Of a DNA stretch of 54,005 nucleotides, positions 17,228-26,439 are shown piece after piece. The notes under the pieces were generated by a model that was given only the letters and a program-made list of their open reading frames with translations, made no database searches and was not told the DNA's origin. Both the position numbers and the translations under genes were made by a program. Source of the stretch: Desulfothermus sp964427155 (GTDB lineage Bacteria; Desulfobacterota; Desulfovibrionia; Desulfovibrionales; Desulfothermaceae); the NCBI GenBank assembly GCA_964427155.1, contig CAYRSC010000022.1:1-54005 (forward strand). Reading direction: 5' to 3'. Within the stretch, counting starts at the first letter, position 1, and each line of letters begins with the position of its first letter.

Positions 17228-18997
17228 ATGAAGAGAAAGCTTCTTAGAGGAATACCAGTATCTAGAGGGGTGGCCATAGGAAAGGCCTATCTACTGAATA
17301 GAGATCACTATTGTCTTGCCCCTCTTCAGAATATATCTGAGGAATTGGTGGAGGAGGAGATAAAGAGGTTGGATAGGGCCTTTGAGATAACTATTCAGAA
17401 CCTCAGGGAGCTAAAATCCAGGATACCTCCGGAACAGACGGAATATGCCTCTATTATAGATACCCATATAATGATGTTAGAGGACCCAAAGCTCAAAAGG
17501 TCAGTGGTACGTTATATCAGGGACATGAAATTAAATGCTGAATGGGCCCTGGAGAAAGGCATAGGAGATATAGAGCGTTCTTTCAAAGGGATAGAGGATG
17601 AATTTTTTAAGACCAGGATAAGTGAGATAAAGCTCTTAAGTCGCAAGATCCTCAGTAACCTCATTGGGGCGGGGGATGAGTTAAAGCCCATAAAGTCTAG
17701 GGTTATTCTGGTAGCCCATGAACTTACTCCTGCAGATACAGTGGAACTGGATGTGAGTAAGATAATGGCCTTTGTTACTGCACAGGGGGGGAAGACCTCC
17801 CATGTATCCATTGTGGCAAGGACCCTGGGGATACCTGCTGTGGTGGGCATAGAGGATGTGGAGGAGCACATCCTGGACGACGAGATTATGATAGTGGATG
17901 GCTTTAGTGGAAAGATTATCCTGGATCCAGGAGAGGAGGATTTTGCCTATTATAGTGACCTTCAGATCAAGTTTGAGAGGTATCAGAGGGAGCTGTTTCA
18001 GGAAAGGGCCCTTCCTGCAGAGACCCTGGATGGATTCAAGGTCTCGGTTATGGCAAATATTGAGCTCTTTGAGGAGGTTAGTTCAGTGGTGGATTATGCC
18101 GCTGAAGGGATTGGCCTCTATAGGACAGAATATAGCTACCTCTATCGTTCCAATCTCCCTTCAGAAGAAGAGCTTTTTGAAGAGTACAGGGACCTGGTGG
18201 CAATCATGGACCCCCATCCTGTAGTTATAAGGACCCTGGATGCTGGGGGAGATAAGATAGGAAAGGGGTTTGAGAAATTAGATGAGGCAAATCCTGCCAT
18301 GGGACTGAGGGCCATTAGATTTTGTCTGAGATTTAAATCCATCTTTAAGACTCAACTAAGGGCGATCCTCAGGGCCTCTGCATGGGGCAATGTCTCTATC
18401 CTATTCCCTATGATATCTGGTCTGGAGGAACTCCATGAGGCAAAGGCCGTGCTAGAGGAGGTTAAGAGGGAACTCAGAGAGGAGGGGATAGAGTTTAGAG
18501 AGGATGTAGAGGTTGGGATTATGGTGGAGTTGCCCTCTGCAGTGACAATGGCCCAGGACCTTGCCCAAGAGGTGGATTTTTTTAGTATAGGGACCAATGA
18601 CCTCATTCAGTATTCCCTGGGCATAGACAGGACCAATAAATATGTATCTCATCTGTTTCAGCCCCTACATCCTGCTATATTGCGAAGTATAAACCATGTG
18701 GTGGATGTGGGCAGGAAAAATGGGATAAAGGTGAGTATGTGTGGAGAGATGGCAGGGGATCCCCTATGTGTTCCCCTTCTCATTGGGATGGGGGTAGAAG
18801 TCTTCAGTGTAAGCCCTCAAGCTGCTCCAGCCATAAAGAGGGTGATAAGAAATCTCTCCAGGGAGGAATGTTCAAACCTTGTGGAAGAGGTACTGCAGAG
18901 TAGTTCCATAAAGAGGAACAATAGGCTCATCAAGGAGAAGATATTTAATAACATCCCGGAAGAGTTTACTTTTTATACCTCTTCTTTTGAAGATTGA
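17228..18997 (+). CDS. ptsI: PTS enzyme I (phosphoenolpyruvate-protein phosphotransferase)
   Basis: A full-length 589-residue enzyme I that moves phosphate from PEP to HPr. The active His is near residue 191 in GGKTSHVSIVAR, a mild variant of the usual TSHTAIMAR. The PEP-binding barrel is shown by GIGLYRTEYSYL, IRTLDAGGDK, FSIGTNDLIQYSLGIDR and MCGEMAGDP with the catalytic Cys. Starts 3 nt after HPr. With HPr it can feed the IID-like gene or serve regulation. Confidence 0.95.
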   Translation: MKRKLLRGIPVSRGVAIGKAYLLNRDHYCLAPLQNISEELVEEEIKRLDRAFEITIQNLRELKSRIPPEQTEYASIIDTHIMMLEDPKLKRSVVRYIRDMKLNAEWALEKGIGDIERSFKGIEDEFFKTRISEIKLLSRKILSNLIGAGDELKPIKSRVILVAHELTPADTVELDVSKIMAFVTAQGGKTSHVSIVARTLGIPAVVGIEDVEEHILDDEIMIVDGFSGKIILDPGEEDFAYYSDLQIKFERYQRELFQERALPAETLDGFKVSVMANIELFEEVSSVVDYAAEGIGLYRTEYSYLYRSNLPSEEELFEEYRDLVAIMDPHPVVIRTLDAGGDKIGKGFEKLDEANPAMGLRAIRFCLRFKSIFKTQLRAILRASAWGNVSILFPMISGLEELHEAKAVLEEVKRELREEGIEFREDVEVGIMVELPSAVTMAQDLAQEVDFFSIGTNDLIQYSLGIDRTNKYVSHLFQPLHPAILRSINHVVDVGRKNGIKVSMCGEMAGDPLCVPLLIGMGVEVFSVSPQAAPAIKRVIRNLSREECSNLVEEVLQSSSIKRNNRLIKEKIFNNIPEEFTFYTSSFED

Positions 18998-19033
18998 GTT
19001 ATAAGACTATAACCTGGAAGCAGGATTGAGTTG

Positions 19034-19495
19034 ATGAAGCAGAAAAATATAAGGACCATTGCCACCAATAAAAAGGCCCACCATTTTTACGAGATCCTGG
19101 AGAAGAGAGAGGCGGGTCTGGTACTTACAGGTTCTGAGATAAAGTCTATAAGGGAGGGGCGGGTCAATTTTAAAGATAGTTATGTACGTTTCTACAATGG
19201 GGAGGCCTATCTCGTGGGACTCCACATTGCCCCTTATGAGAAGGCATCTCGTTTTGGGCATGATCCAGAGAGGGATAGAAAACTCTTGTTGCATAAGAGG
19301 GAGATACTCTCCTGGCAGGGGAAGGTTCAGCAAAAGGGGCTCACTGTGGTCCCATTGAGGATATATCTGAAGGGTCCCTGGGCAAAGGTGGAGATAGGGC
19401 TGTGCAGGGGAAGAAAGGTCCATGATAGGCGAGAAGAGTTAAAGCGCAGGGCCATAAAGATGGATATTGCCAGGGAGATGTCCAGATACAAATAG
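19034..19495 (+). CDS. smpB: SsrA-binding protein SmpB
   Basis: A 153-residue SmpB that guides tmRNA to stalled ribosomes. TIATNKKAHHFYEILEK, VLTGSEIKSIREGRVNFKDSY, LLLHKREI and the basic C-terminal RGRKVHDRREELKRR are all present. The ATG at 19034 is directly preceded by an in-frame TTG. The tmRNA gene itself was not found in the window. Confidence 0.95.
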   Translation: MKQKNIRTIATNKKAHHFYEILEKREAGLVLTGSEIKSIREGRVNFKDSYVRFYNGEAYLVGLHIAPYEKASRFGHDPERDRKLLLHKREILSWQGKVQQKGLTVVPLRIYLKGPWAKVEIGLCRGRKVHDRREELKRRAIKMDIAREMSRYK

Positions 19496-19520
19496 GTGGA
19501 TACAACAGGGTAGGGAAAGG

Positions 19521-20897
19521 GTGTCCAGGAGGGGAATATCATCATCACACCTTAGATTTCTCAGGGACCTATTCGGGGAAGGAGATGTATTGACCTCTGC
19601 TGGCGAAATGGCGGTGTATGGTTCAGATGCCAGTAGGGAATTTGCCATGCCCTGGGTGGTGGTAAGGCCCTCGTCTTCTTCCCAGGTGCGAGAGCTCCTC
19701 AAATGGGCCCACATGGAAAGGGTGCCTCTTGTCCCCCGGGCACGGGCCAGTAATGTGGTTGGGGCATGTGTGCCTGTGCGGGGAGGAGTGGTGGTTTCCA
19801 CCTTGAGGTTGAATCGCATCCTGGACATTGATGATACAGATTTTGTGGCAGAGGTGGAACCTGGTATTATTACTGCAGAACTCCAGGCCCTTCTGGAGGA
19901 GAGGGGGTTGTTCTATCCCCCTGACCCTGCCTCTGCATCCATTTCCACCATTGGGGGAAACGTGGCCCAGAATGCCGGTGGATTAAGGGCAGTAAAGTAT
20001 GGGGTCACCAGGGATTATGTACTGGGGTTGGATGTAATTCTCCCAGGGGGAAAGCCCCTGTGTGTTGGGGGGAGAAATCTAAAGGACGTGGTGGGATTGT
20101 CACTGTTAGACCTTTTTGTGGGCTCAGAAGGTACCCTGGGCTTTTTTTCCAGGATCATACTCAGGCTTCTTCCCATGCCTGAGGATAGTCTATCCATCCT
20201 TCTGGGATATACTAGCCTCTCCAGGGCCGTGGATGTGGGAATCCAGATGCTTAGAAGGGGACTTGTGCCAGTGGCAATGGAGTTTATGGATGCAGATGTG
20301 ATTGATTGTGTAAGGGACATCTCCCCCATTTCTTTTTCCCCTTCCCTGGGGGGACTGCTTCTTGTGATGTTTCAGGGTAATAAGGGAGATGTTAGCCATT
20401 GTCTAAAGGTGGTTAAAGAGGGGATAGCAAGAGGTGCCCATCTGTTTCAGTGGGGTAGAGAGGCACAGGAGAAAGAGATATGGGAGGTGAGAAGGCTTAT
20501 CAATCCCGCTTCCCATCGTCTGGGAGAGCATAAGATAGCCCTGGATATTGCTGTGCCTCGTTCCAGGGTGGTAGAGGTGGTGGAAAAATCAAAGGGGATC
20601 GGTGGGGAATACCACCTCCCTGTGCTTACCTTTGGTCACCTGGGAGATGGAAATATTCATGTGAATATAATGTATGGAGACGGAGAGGAAGAATTCAGGG
20701 CCGCAAAGGATGCGGCCAGTAAGATATTGGGGGTTACACTGGATGTGGGGGGCACCATCTCCGGGGAACACGGGGTGGGGATAATAAAGCTCCCCTATAT
20801 CTCCCGTCAACTCTCGCCTGAGGAATTAAGAATCATGAGGGGGATAAAAAGGCTCTTTGATCCCCATAATATCATGAATCCTGGAAAGGCATATTAG
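19521..20897 (+). CDS. glcD: FAD-linked oxidase, glycolate/D-lactate dehydrogenase subunit (GlcD-like)
   Basis: About 458 residues with a PCMH FAD-binding domain and an FAD-oxidase C domain. The FAD part shows VLTSAGEMAVYGSDAS, VVRPSSSSQVRELLKWA, VPLVPRARASN, ASISTIGGNVAQNAGGLRAVKYG and FVGSEGTLGFFS; the C-terminal part has TFGHLGDGNIHVNI and ISGEHGVGIIKLPYI with DPHNIMNPGKAY at the end. It oxidises a 2-hydroxy acid such as lactate or glycolate with the Fe-S partner encoded next. The start is uncertain: GTG at 19521 is chosen, as a TTG at 19467 lies deep inside smpB. Confidence 0.88.
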   Translation: MSRRGISSSHLRFLRDLFGEGDVLTSAGEMAVYGSDASREFAMPWVVVRPSSSSQVRELLKWAHMERVPLVPRARASNVVGACVPVRGGVVVSTLRLNRILDIDDTDFVAEVEPGIITAELQALLEERGLFYPPDPASASISTIGGNVAQNAGGLRAVKYGVTRDYVLGLDVILPGGKPLCVGGRNLKDVVGLSLLDLFVGSEGTLGFFSRIILRLLPMPEDSLSILLGYTSLSRAVDVGIQMLRRGLVPVAMEFMDADVIDCVRDISPISFSPSLGGLLLVMFQGNKGDVSHCLKVVKEGIARGAHLFQWGREAQEKEIWEVRRLINPASHRLGEHKIALDIAVPRSRVVEVVEKSKGIGGEYHLPVLTFGHLGDGNIHVNIMYGDGEEEFRAAKDAASKILGVTLDVGGTISGEHGVGIIKLPYISRQLSPEELRIMRGIKRLFDPHNIMNPGKAY

Positions 20898-20908
20898 GGG
20901 ATTGGCAA

Positions 20909-22018
20909 ATGGAGCAGATACCTTCGTGTCTTTTTTGTGGGAGATGTCTAAATGTATGTCCCCTGTTTCAGCTATCCCTCCAGGAAGAGCTGTCTCCCCG
21001 TTCAAAGGCCTTTTCCCTTAATCTCCTCCTCAGAGGAGATGATCCCATAACCCTGGAAGATATCTCCCCTCTCATGGGGATATGTCTTGGATGTGGTAGA
21101 TGTTATGAGGAATGTCCCCAGCACATTTTTGTGCCAGATATGGTAATAAGGGTAAAGGAGAGGTGCCCCTCTTTTAAGAGGTGGGTATTTGGACGATTTA
21201 TCTCCTCTATGCCCTGGATATTTCAGGGAATGGGTGGTATCGTCAGAGGAATAGGGGCAATGCTCCCAGTGCCTCTCTCTGTGCTTCTCTCTTATGCATC
21301 TGAGCCCCCAGCAGATGCCTTTGAACTCCCTGATAACCCTCCATCTTCCCCCCATTCCCCCGCTCTGGTATTTACAGGATGTGGAGGGGCCTTTTTGCGT
21401 CCTATCTGGTCTGAGCGCGCCCTATTCATCACCTCCTTTTTTTATGAGCCCATATCTGCTCCTCCTTTTCTTTGTTGTGGTTATCCCCTTTTGTTCGCTG
21501 GGCTCAGGGAGAAGGCAAAGGAGTATATGCTTAAAAATATAGAGATATGGAGAGATGCTGGCAGACCCTCCATAGTGGTGAGCTGTGCCACTTGTGAGCT
21601 TGCCCTTTCCAGGGAATATCCCCCTGTGTTTGAGGATGAGAAGGAAAGAGAGAGATGGAGAGAATCAATCGTCTCCCTGAGTTCTCTTGTCTCTAAGCTT
21701 AATATGAGGTTGATAAAAGGGGATCTGGATTTTGTATTTCACAGACCATGTCATCTTTCTTTGGAATATTTTGAGAAACTGTTCCATGTAATGAGAGGGG
21801 CAGGGGCAAAGATAGTTAAGGAAGATAATTGTTGTGGATTTGGGGGTAGTATGAGACTTGAAAACCCCACATTATGTGATATGCTTGGACGTGGGATGTG
21901 GGAGAGGATCGGGAAGGAAAATACAGTGGTGAGTGGTTGTACAGGGTGTATAATTCAGCTCAAGATGATGAATCCCTCAGGGAGTGTATTTCATTATCTG
22001 GACCTTATAAAAATATAA
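20909..22018 (+). CDS. glcF: Fe-S oxidoreductase, GlcF/LldE-like (CCG domains)
   Basis: A 369-residue partner of the FAD oxidase. Two [4Fe-4S] motifs are at the N terminus (CLFCGRCLNVCP and CLGCGRCYEECP), followed by two CCG-type regions: the first with TGCGGAFL, CCGYP and SCATCELAL, the second with HRPCHLS, NCCGFGG and GCTGC. This is the GlcF / lactate dehydrogenase Fe-S layout, passing electrons to the quinone pool or another carrier. It starts 11 nt after glcD. Confidence 0.88.
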   Translation: MEQIPSCLFCGRCLNVCPLFQLSLQEELSPRSKAFSLNLLLRGDDPITLEDISPLMGICLGCGRCYEECPQHIFVPDMVIRVKERCPSFKRWVFGRFISSMPWIFQGMGGIVRGIGAMLPVPLSVLLSYASEPPADAFELPDNPPSSPHSPALVFTGCGGAFLRPIWSERALFITSFFYEPISAPPFLCCGYPLLFAGLREKAKEYMLKNIEIWRDAGRPSIVVSCATCELALSREYPPVFEDEKERERWRESIVSLSSLVSKLNMRLIKGDLDFVFHRPCHLSLEYFEKLFHVMRGAGAKIVKEDNCCGFGGSMRLENPTLCDMLGRGMWERIGKENTVVSGCTGCIIQLKMMNPSGSVFHYLDLIKI

Positions 22019-22036
22019 AAGTGCAGGGAGTGGAGG

Positions 22037-24553
22037 ATGTTTTTTCTGGATTTTTTGGCAAAAAAGATATTTGGGACCAAAAACGAAAGATACTTAAAGT
22101 CCATAAGGCCACTGGTGGAGAGGGTAAATTCCTTTGAAGAGAAGGTAAGTAAGTTAAGGGACGAAGAGTTTCCTTCAAAGATAGCCGCATATAGAGAGGA
22201 GGTGGAGAAGGGGAGAGATCTGGACGATATGCTACCAGAGGTTTTTGCCCTGGTTAGGGAGGCATCTAAACGGGCCCTTGGGATGAGACATTTTGATGTT
22301 CAGGTAATGGGTGCCATTGCCCTTCACCAGGGAAAGATTGCAGAGATGAAGACTGGTGAAGGTAAGACCCTGGTGGCCACCATGCCCCTGGTGTTAAATG
22401 CCCTTACAGGCAGGGGTTGTCATCTGGTCACGGTAAATGATTATCTGGCAAAGAGGGACTCTGAGTGGATGGGGGCTGTCTATAGGTTTCTGGGGCTTTC
22501 AGTGGGGGTGATCCTCACCACCATGGAGGATGAGGAGCGGAAACAGGCCTATGCGGCAGATATTACCTATGGCACCAATAATGAATTTGGGTTTGATTAT
22601 CTCCGGGACCACATGAAGTTTTATCCAGAACAGCTGGTCCAGAGAGAGCTAAATTATGCCATAGTGGATGAGGTGGACTCGGTCCTCATAGATGAGGCAA
22701 GGACGCCCCTTATTATATCTGGTCCTTCAGAGGAGTCCACCACCTTATACAAAAAGATAAATTCCATTGTACCCAGGCTAAAAAAGGAGAGAGATTTTAC
22801 AGTTGACGAGAAGACCAAGACAGTGATGCTCACAGAGGAGGGGGTTTCAAGGTGTGAGGAGATCTTGGGAATAGAGAACCTCTTTGATCCCAAAAATATT
22901 ACTTATCAACATCATATCCTTCAGGCATTAAAGGCCCATCATCTCTTTCACAGGGATGTGGATTACATTGTGAGGGATGGTCAGGTGCTAATTGTGGATG
23001 AATTTACAGGCAGGGTCCTTCCTGGAAGGAGGTATAGTGATGGTCTGCATCAGGCTCTGGAGGCAAAGGAGGGGGTAAAGATACAACAGGAGAACCAGAC
23101 CCTGGCCACCATCACCTTTCAGAACTATTTTCGCATGTATAAAAAACTGGCGGGAATGACTGGAACTGCGGATACAGAGGCAGTGGAATTCAAGGAGATA
23201 TACAATCTGGACGTGGTTGTTATCCCCACTCACAGGCCCATGATAAGGATAGACTATCCCGATGTAATTTATAAGACAGAGAAGGAAAAGTTTGATGCGG
23301 TGATTGAAGAGATAAAGGAGCTACATCAGCAGGGGCGTCCCATTTTGGTGGGCACCACCTCTATTGAAAAGTCGGAACTCATCTCTCGCAGATTAAAAAG
23401 ATTAAAGATCCCCCATGATGTTTTAAATGCCAAGCACCATGAAAAAGAGGCAGAGATAATTGCCAAGGCTGGAGAGAGAGGGAGAGTGACCATAGCCACC
23501 AATATGGCGGGCAGGGGCACAGACATTGTCCTGGGAGAAGGGGTGAGAGAGCTAGGTGGACTTCATATCCTGGGCACAGAGAGACATGAGTCAAGGAGGA
23601 TTGACAATCAGCTTCGTGGAAGGGCAGGTCGTCAGGGAGACCCTGGAAGCTCAAGGTTTTATCTCTCTCTGGAGGATGAACTTTTGCGTTTATTTGGGGG
23701 AGAGAGGATCTCTTCTCTCATGGATAGACTAAAGGTCCCAGAGGGAGAGCCCATAGAAAACAAATTGATCTCCAAGGCAATAGAAAATGCCCAGAAACGG
23801 GTGGAGGAGCACAATTTTGAGATAAGGAAACAACTTTTGGAATACGATGATGTGCTAAACCAGCAGAGGGAGGTCATCTATGGAAAGCGAAAGGAGTGGA
23901 TGGTGGCCCCGGACCTTGAACCCACAGTTTTCCAGTTTGTGGAGGACCTGCTGGATGATATTTATGAAGAAGTGGAGGCAAAGAAATATGATCTGGGAGA
24001 GGAGGAGATAAGGCAGCTTCATACCCGACTGAAGGATGTCTTTGATATAGAAAAGGTCATCCCTCTTAAAGATTCCCATGTGCCCACCAGAGATGAGGTA
24101 TATGAGGCAGTGGAGAAGATAATAGAGGAGATAAAGACCAAGACGCCAGAGCACTATCAGGAGATATTGAGGTTCTTTTTGCTGGAGAACTTGGATAGAT
24201 TCTGGAAGGAACATTTGCTTAATATGGATCACCTCAGGGAGGGAATAGGACTCAGGGGTTATGGTCAGCAGGACCCCAAGTATGAATATAAGAAGGAAGG
24301 GTTTGAGCTATTCCAGGAGATGTTGTATCTGCTTAAGGAAAATACAGTAAGGTCCCTTACCCACATCCGTTTTCAGGAGGTCTCTGAAGAGGACCTAAGA
24401 CATGAGGACCAGACTGGACAGCTAAACTATTCAGGGGCAGAGGAGGCATCTGCCTCTCGTACACCCTATCGTCGCAAGGGTAAAAAGATAGGGAGAAATG
24501 ATCCCTGTCCCTGTGGGAGTGGAAAAAAGTATAAGAAATGTTGTGGAAGATAG
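22037..24553 (+). CDS. secA: Preprotein translocase ATPase SecA
   Basis: An 838-residue SecA motor. MKTGEGKTLVATMP is Walker A, IVDEVDSVLIDEARTPLIISG Walker B, followed by the PPXD domain, GTTSIEKSE, TNMAGRGTDI, LRGRAGRQGDPGSS and the helical scaffold (LLNMDHLREGIGLRGYGQ). The end carries the zinc-binding SEC-C motif NDPCPCGSGKKYKKCC, as in SecB-interacting enzymes. A GGGAG-type site precedes the ATG. It stands 18 nt after glcF. Confidence 0.97.
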   Translation: MFFLDFLAKKIFGTKNERYLKSIRPLVERVNSFEEKVSKLRDEEFPSKIAAYREEVEKGRDLDDMLPEVFALVREASKRALGMRHFDVQVMGAIALHQGKIAEMKTGEGKTLVATMPLVLNALTGRGCHLVTVNDYLAKRDSEWMGAVYRFLGLSVGVILTTMEDEERKQAYAADITYGTNNEFGFDYLRDHMKFYPEQLVQRELNYAIVDEVDSVLIDEARTPLIISGPSEESTTLYKKINSIVPRLKKERDFTVDEKTKTVMLTEEGVSRCEEILGIENLFDPKNITYQHHILQALKAHHLFHRDVDYIVRDGQVLIVDEFTGRVLPGRRYSDGLHQALEAKEGVKIQQENQTLATITFQNYFRMYKKLAGMTGTADTEAVEFKEIYNLDVVVIPTHRPMIRIDYPDVIYKTEKEKFDAVIEEIKELHQQGRPILVGTTSIEKSELISRRLKRLKIPHDVLNAKHHEKEAEIIAKAGERGRVTIATNMAGRGTDIVLGEGVRELGGLHILGTERHESRRIDNQLRGRAGRQGDPGSSRFYLSLEDELLRLFGGERISSLMDRLKVPEGEPIENKLISKAIENAQKRVEEHNFEIRKQLLEYDDVLNQQREVIYGKRKEWMVAPDLEPTVFQFVEDLLDDIYEEVEAKKYDLGEEEIRQLHTRLKDVFDIEKVIPLKDSHVPTRDEVYEAVEKIIEEIKTKTPEHYQEILRFFLLENLDRFWKEHLLNMDHLREGIGLRGYGQQDPKYEYKKEGFELFQEMLYLLKENTVRSLTHIRFQEVSEEDLRHEDQTGQLNYSGAEEASASRTPYRRKGKKIGRNDPCPCGSGKKYKKCCGR

Positions 24554-24569
24554 AGGGAGGATTTTTTCT

Positions 24570-25166
24570 ATGGAGATGGATAAGATGAAAAAGATGGTGG
24601 ACTTCTTTTTTGAGATAGGGATGCTCAAAAAGACCCCCCGCAGTGGTTTCCTCTTTTTGGGCTCTGGCGAGGAGAGCGTAGCAGAGCATTCCTTTAGAAC
24701 TGCGATGATTGGATATATGCTGGGAAAGATGGAGCAGGGAGCAGACTGGATAAAGATACTGCTCATGTGTCTATTCCACGATGTTCATGAGGCACGTACA
24801 GGGGATTTTAACTATGTAAATAGACTATACGATAGGGCAAAGGAAGATAGGGCCATCCATGACGCATTGAAGGATACAGGGATTGAGGAAGAGATCCTCC
24901 CCCTACTTAAAGAGCTGGAGGAGGCAGAGAGCCAGGAGGCCATGCTTGCCCATGATGCAGACCAGCTTGAGCTTATTTTGAGCCTTAAGGAACAGATGGA
25001 CCTGGGGAATCCTTATGCAGAGGAGTGGATAAAATATGCCCTGGAGAGGCTCAGAACAGACACTGGTAGAAGGGTTGCTGAGAAGATACTGGAGACCGAT
25101 CACACTGATTGGTGGTTTCAGGGAGTGGACAAGAGCTGGTGGGCCAGAAAGAATGGTAAAAAATAG
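24570..25166 (+). CDS. HD-domain phosphohydrolase (YfbR/HDDC2-like)
   Basis: About 198 residues of an HD hydrolase like the 5'-deoxynucleotidase YfbR group. Metal ligands are seen in EHSFR, FHDVHEARTGD and AHDADQLE, i.e. the H...HD...D set. The ATG at 24570 has GGAGG upstream and is preferred to an in-frame start inside secA. Substrate is inferred only from the family (5'-nucleotides). Its last codons overlap the tonB-like gene. Confidence 0.85.
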   Translation: MEMDKMKKMVDFFFEIGMLKKTPRSGFLFLGSGEESVAEHSFRTAMIGYMLGKMEQGADWIKILLMCLFHDVHEARTGDFNYVNRLYDRAKEDRAIHDALKDTGIEEEILPLLKELEEAESQEAMLAHDADQLELILSLKEQMDLGNPYAEEWIKYALERLRTDTGRRVAEKILETDHTDWWFQGVDKSWWARKNGKK

Positions 25167-25706
25167 AGGAATATGGGCAGTGATCCTCTCCTTCCTACTC
25201 CATGGGATGATAATTGGGGGAGGGATATATCTATGTAAGAAGCAGATTCAGTCTGGGCCTTCCCTTCCTCACATTGTGTTTAAAGAAAAAAGTAAGCCTG
25301 CACATTCTAAGAGAAAGGATGTGGCCCCTTTTTTTCCTGAGGGAAAGGATTTTCCTCTTGGATGGGTATGGGTAGGGGTAAATCCCCGTCCCACGGTGAT
25401 GCTTTCCTCTTTAGGTGGAAAAAGGAGCGTATTGGTGGCCATGAATCGCTTAAAAAAAAAGTGGAGAAGGGATGGAGGGAATTTCATATCAGGGGAGAGG
25501 GCAGGGTAGAATTGTCCCTTGAAATTTCCAGAGATGGCCTTATTAAGGGGATATGGGTGAAGGAGATGAGCGGAAGTCCCTCGCTGGTGAGGGGAGTAAT
25601 TCAGATACTTAAAGAGGGGGAGCCATATAGGGAGGTGATGAAGGACCTCTCTGGTTCAATGACCTTTGAGCTGGTATTTGTAGTTAATGAGGGAGGGGAA
25701 AGGTGA
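25153..25706 (+). CDS. TonB-like energy transducer, split by an A9 frameshift site
   Basis: The first part, from the ATG at 25153, has a short cytoplasmic start, one membrane segment (GIWAVILSFLLHGMIIGG) with the SxxxH pattern of TonB anchors, and a basic/proline periplasmic linker. The zero frame ends at 25509. The TonB C-terminal domain (KVEKGW, GRVELSLEISRDGLIKGIWV, SGSPSLVRGVI and the final FELVFVV) is in the -1 frame up to 25706. The two join exactly at nine As (25452-25460), which hold the heptamer A-AAA-AAG. A backslip gives a 184-residue protein. It may be recoding, polymerase slippage, an inactivating mutation or a sequence error. Confidence 0.7.
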
Positions 25707-26194
25707 AATTTGTGGTGCTCTCTGATACCCACATGAATACTCCTTCAGAGGATCTGGAAAAGGAGTTTGAGACAAGGATGTGGGATGCAGATGCCCTGTT
25801 TCATTGTGGTGATTATACAGGGGAGGATGTATGGGCATATTTAAACTCTCATGAAAATTTTTTTGGGGTGGCAGGGAATATGGACTATGGTTATTGGAGT
25901 TCTCAGCTTCCCCGCGAGAGCAGGATAAGAATAGGGGGGATAAGCATTGGGATATTACATGGTTTTGACCTGGATATAAGGGGATGGAAAAGGGACCTCC
26001 TTTCCCGCTTTCCAGAGGTCCATCTGGTCTTATTTGGACATACCCACATGCGTACCTTCCAGCGGATAGACAATAGATTATGGGTATTAAATCCCGGAAG
26101 TTTTACCTTTGCAAAAAGGGGGGTTCGGGGATACGCCCTTATTTTCCTCTCTGAAGATGGGGATGATATAAAGGTAGAGTGGGTTGATTTGTAA
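25703..26194 (+). CDS. Calcineurin-like phosphodiesterase (YfcE/MJ0936 family)
   Basis: A 163-residue metallophosphoesterase. Metal-binding motifs in order: LSDTHMN (Asp/His), HCGDYTG, GVAGNMDYG, ILHGFD and FGHTHMRTF, with NPGSF near the end, all standard for this family. Start is a GTG that overlaps the stop of the TonB-like frame, with GAGGGAGGGG upstream. Phosphodiesterase activity is likely; the natural substrate is unknown. Confidence 0.88.
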   Translation: MKFVVLSDTHMNTPSEDLEKEFETRMWDADALFHCGDYTGEDVWAYLNSHENFFGVAGNMDYGYWSSQLPRESRIRIGGISIGILHGFDLDIRGWKRDLLSRFPEVHLVLFGHTHMRTFQRIDNRLWVLNPGSFTFAKRGVRGYALIFLSEDGDDIKVEWVDL

Positions 26195-26220
26195 AAACAG
26201 GAAACAAAAGAGGTGATGTT

Positions 26221-26439
26221 ATGGCAAAGGAAGAATCTATTGAAGTAACTGGAATAGTGAAAGAGGCCCTGCCAAATGCCATGTTCAGGGTGGAACTTGA
26301 AAATGGTCATGAGGTCCTGGGGCATATTTCAGGGAAGATGAGGAAGTATTATATTCGTATCCTCCCTGGAGATAAAGTGAAAGTGGAACTCTCCCCCTAT
26401 GACCTCAGCAGAGGAAGGATAGTTTACAGATATAAATAA
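26221..26439 (+). CDS. infA: Translation initiation factor IF-1
   Basis: A 72-residue IF-1: VTGIVKEALPNAMFRVELEN, GHEVLGHISGKMRKYYIRIL, PGDKVKVELSPYDLSRGRI. OB fold, binds the 30S A site. Preceded by GAGGTGATGTT with the ATG at 26221. Gene order is unusual in that no rpsM/rpmJ adjoins. Confidence 0.97.
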   Translation: MAKEESIEVTGIVKEALPNAMFRVELENGHEVLGHISGKMRKYYIRILPGDKVKVELSPYDLSRGRIVYRYK

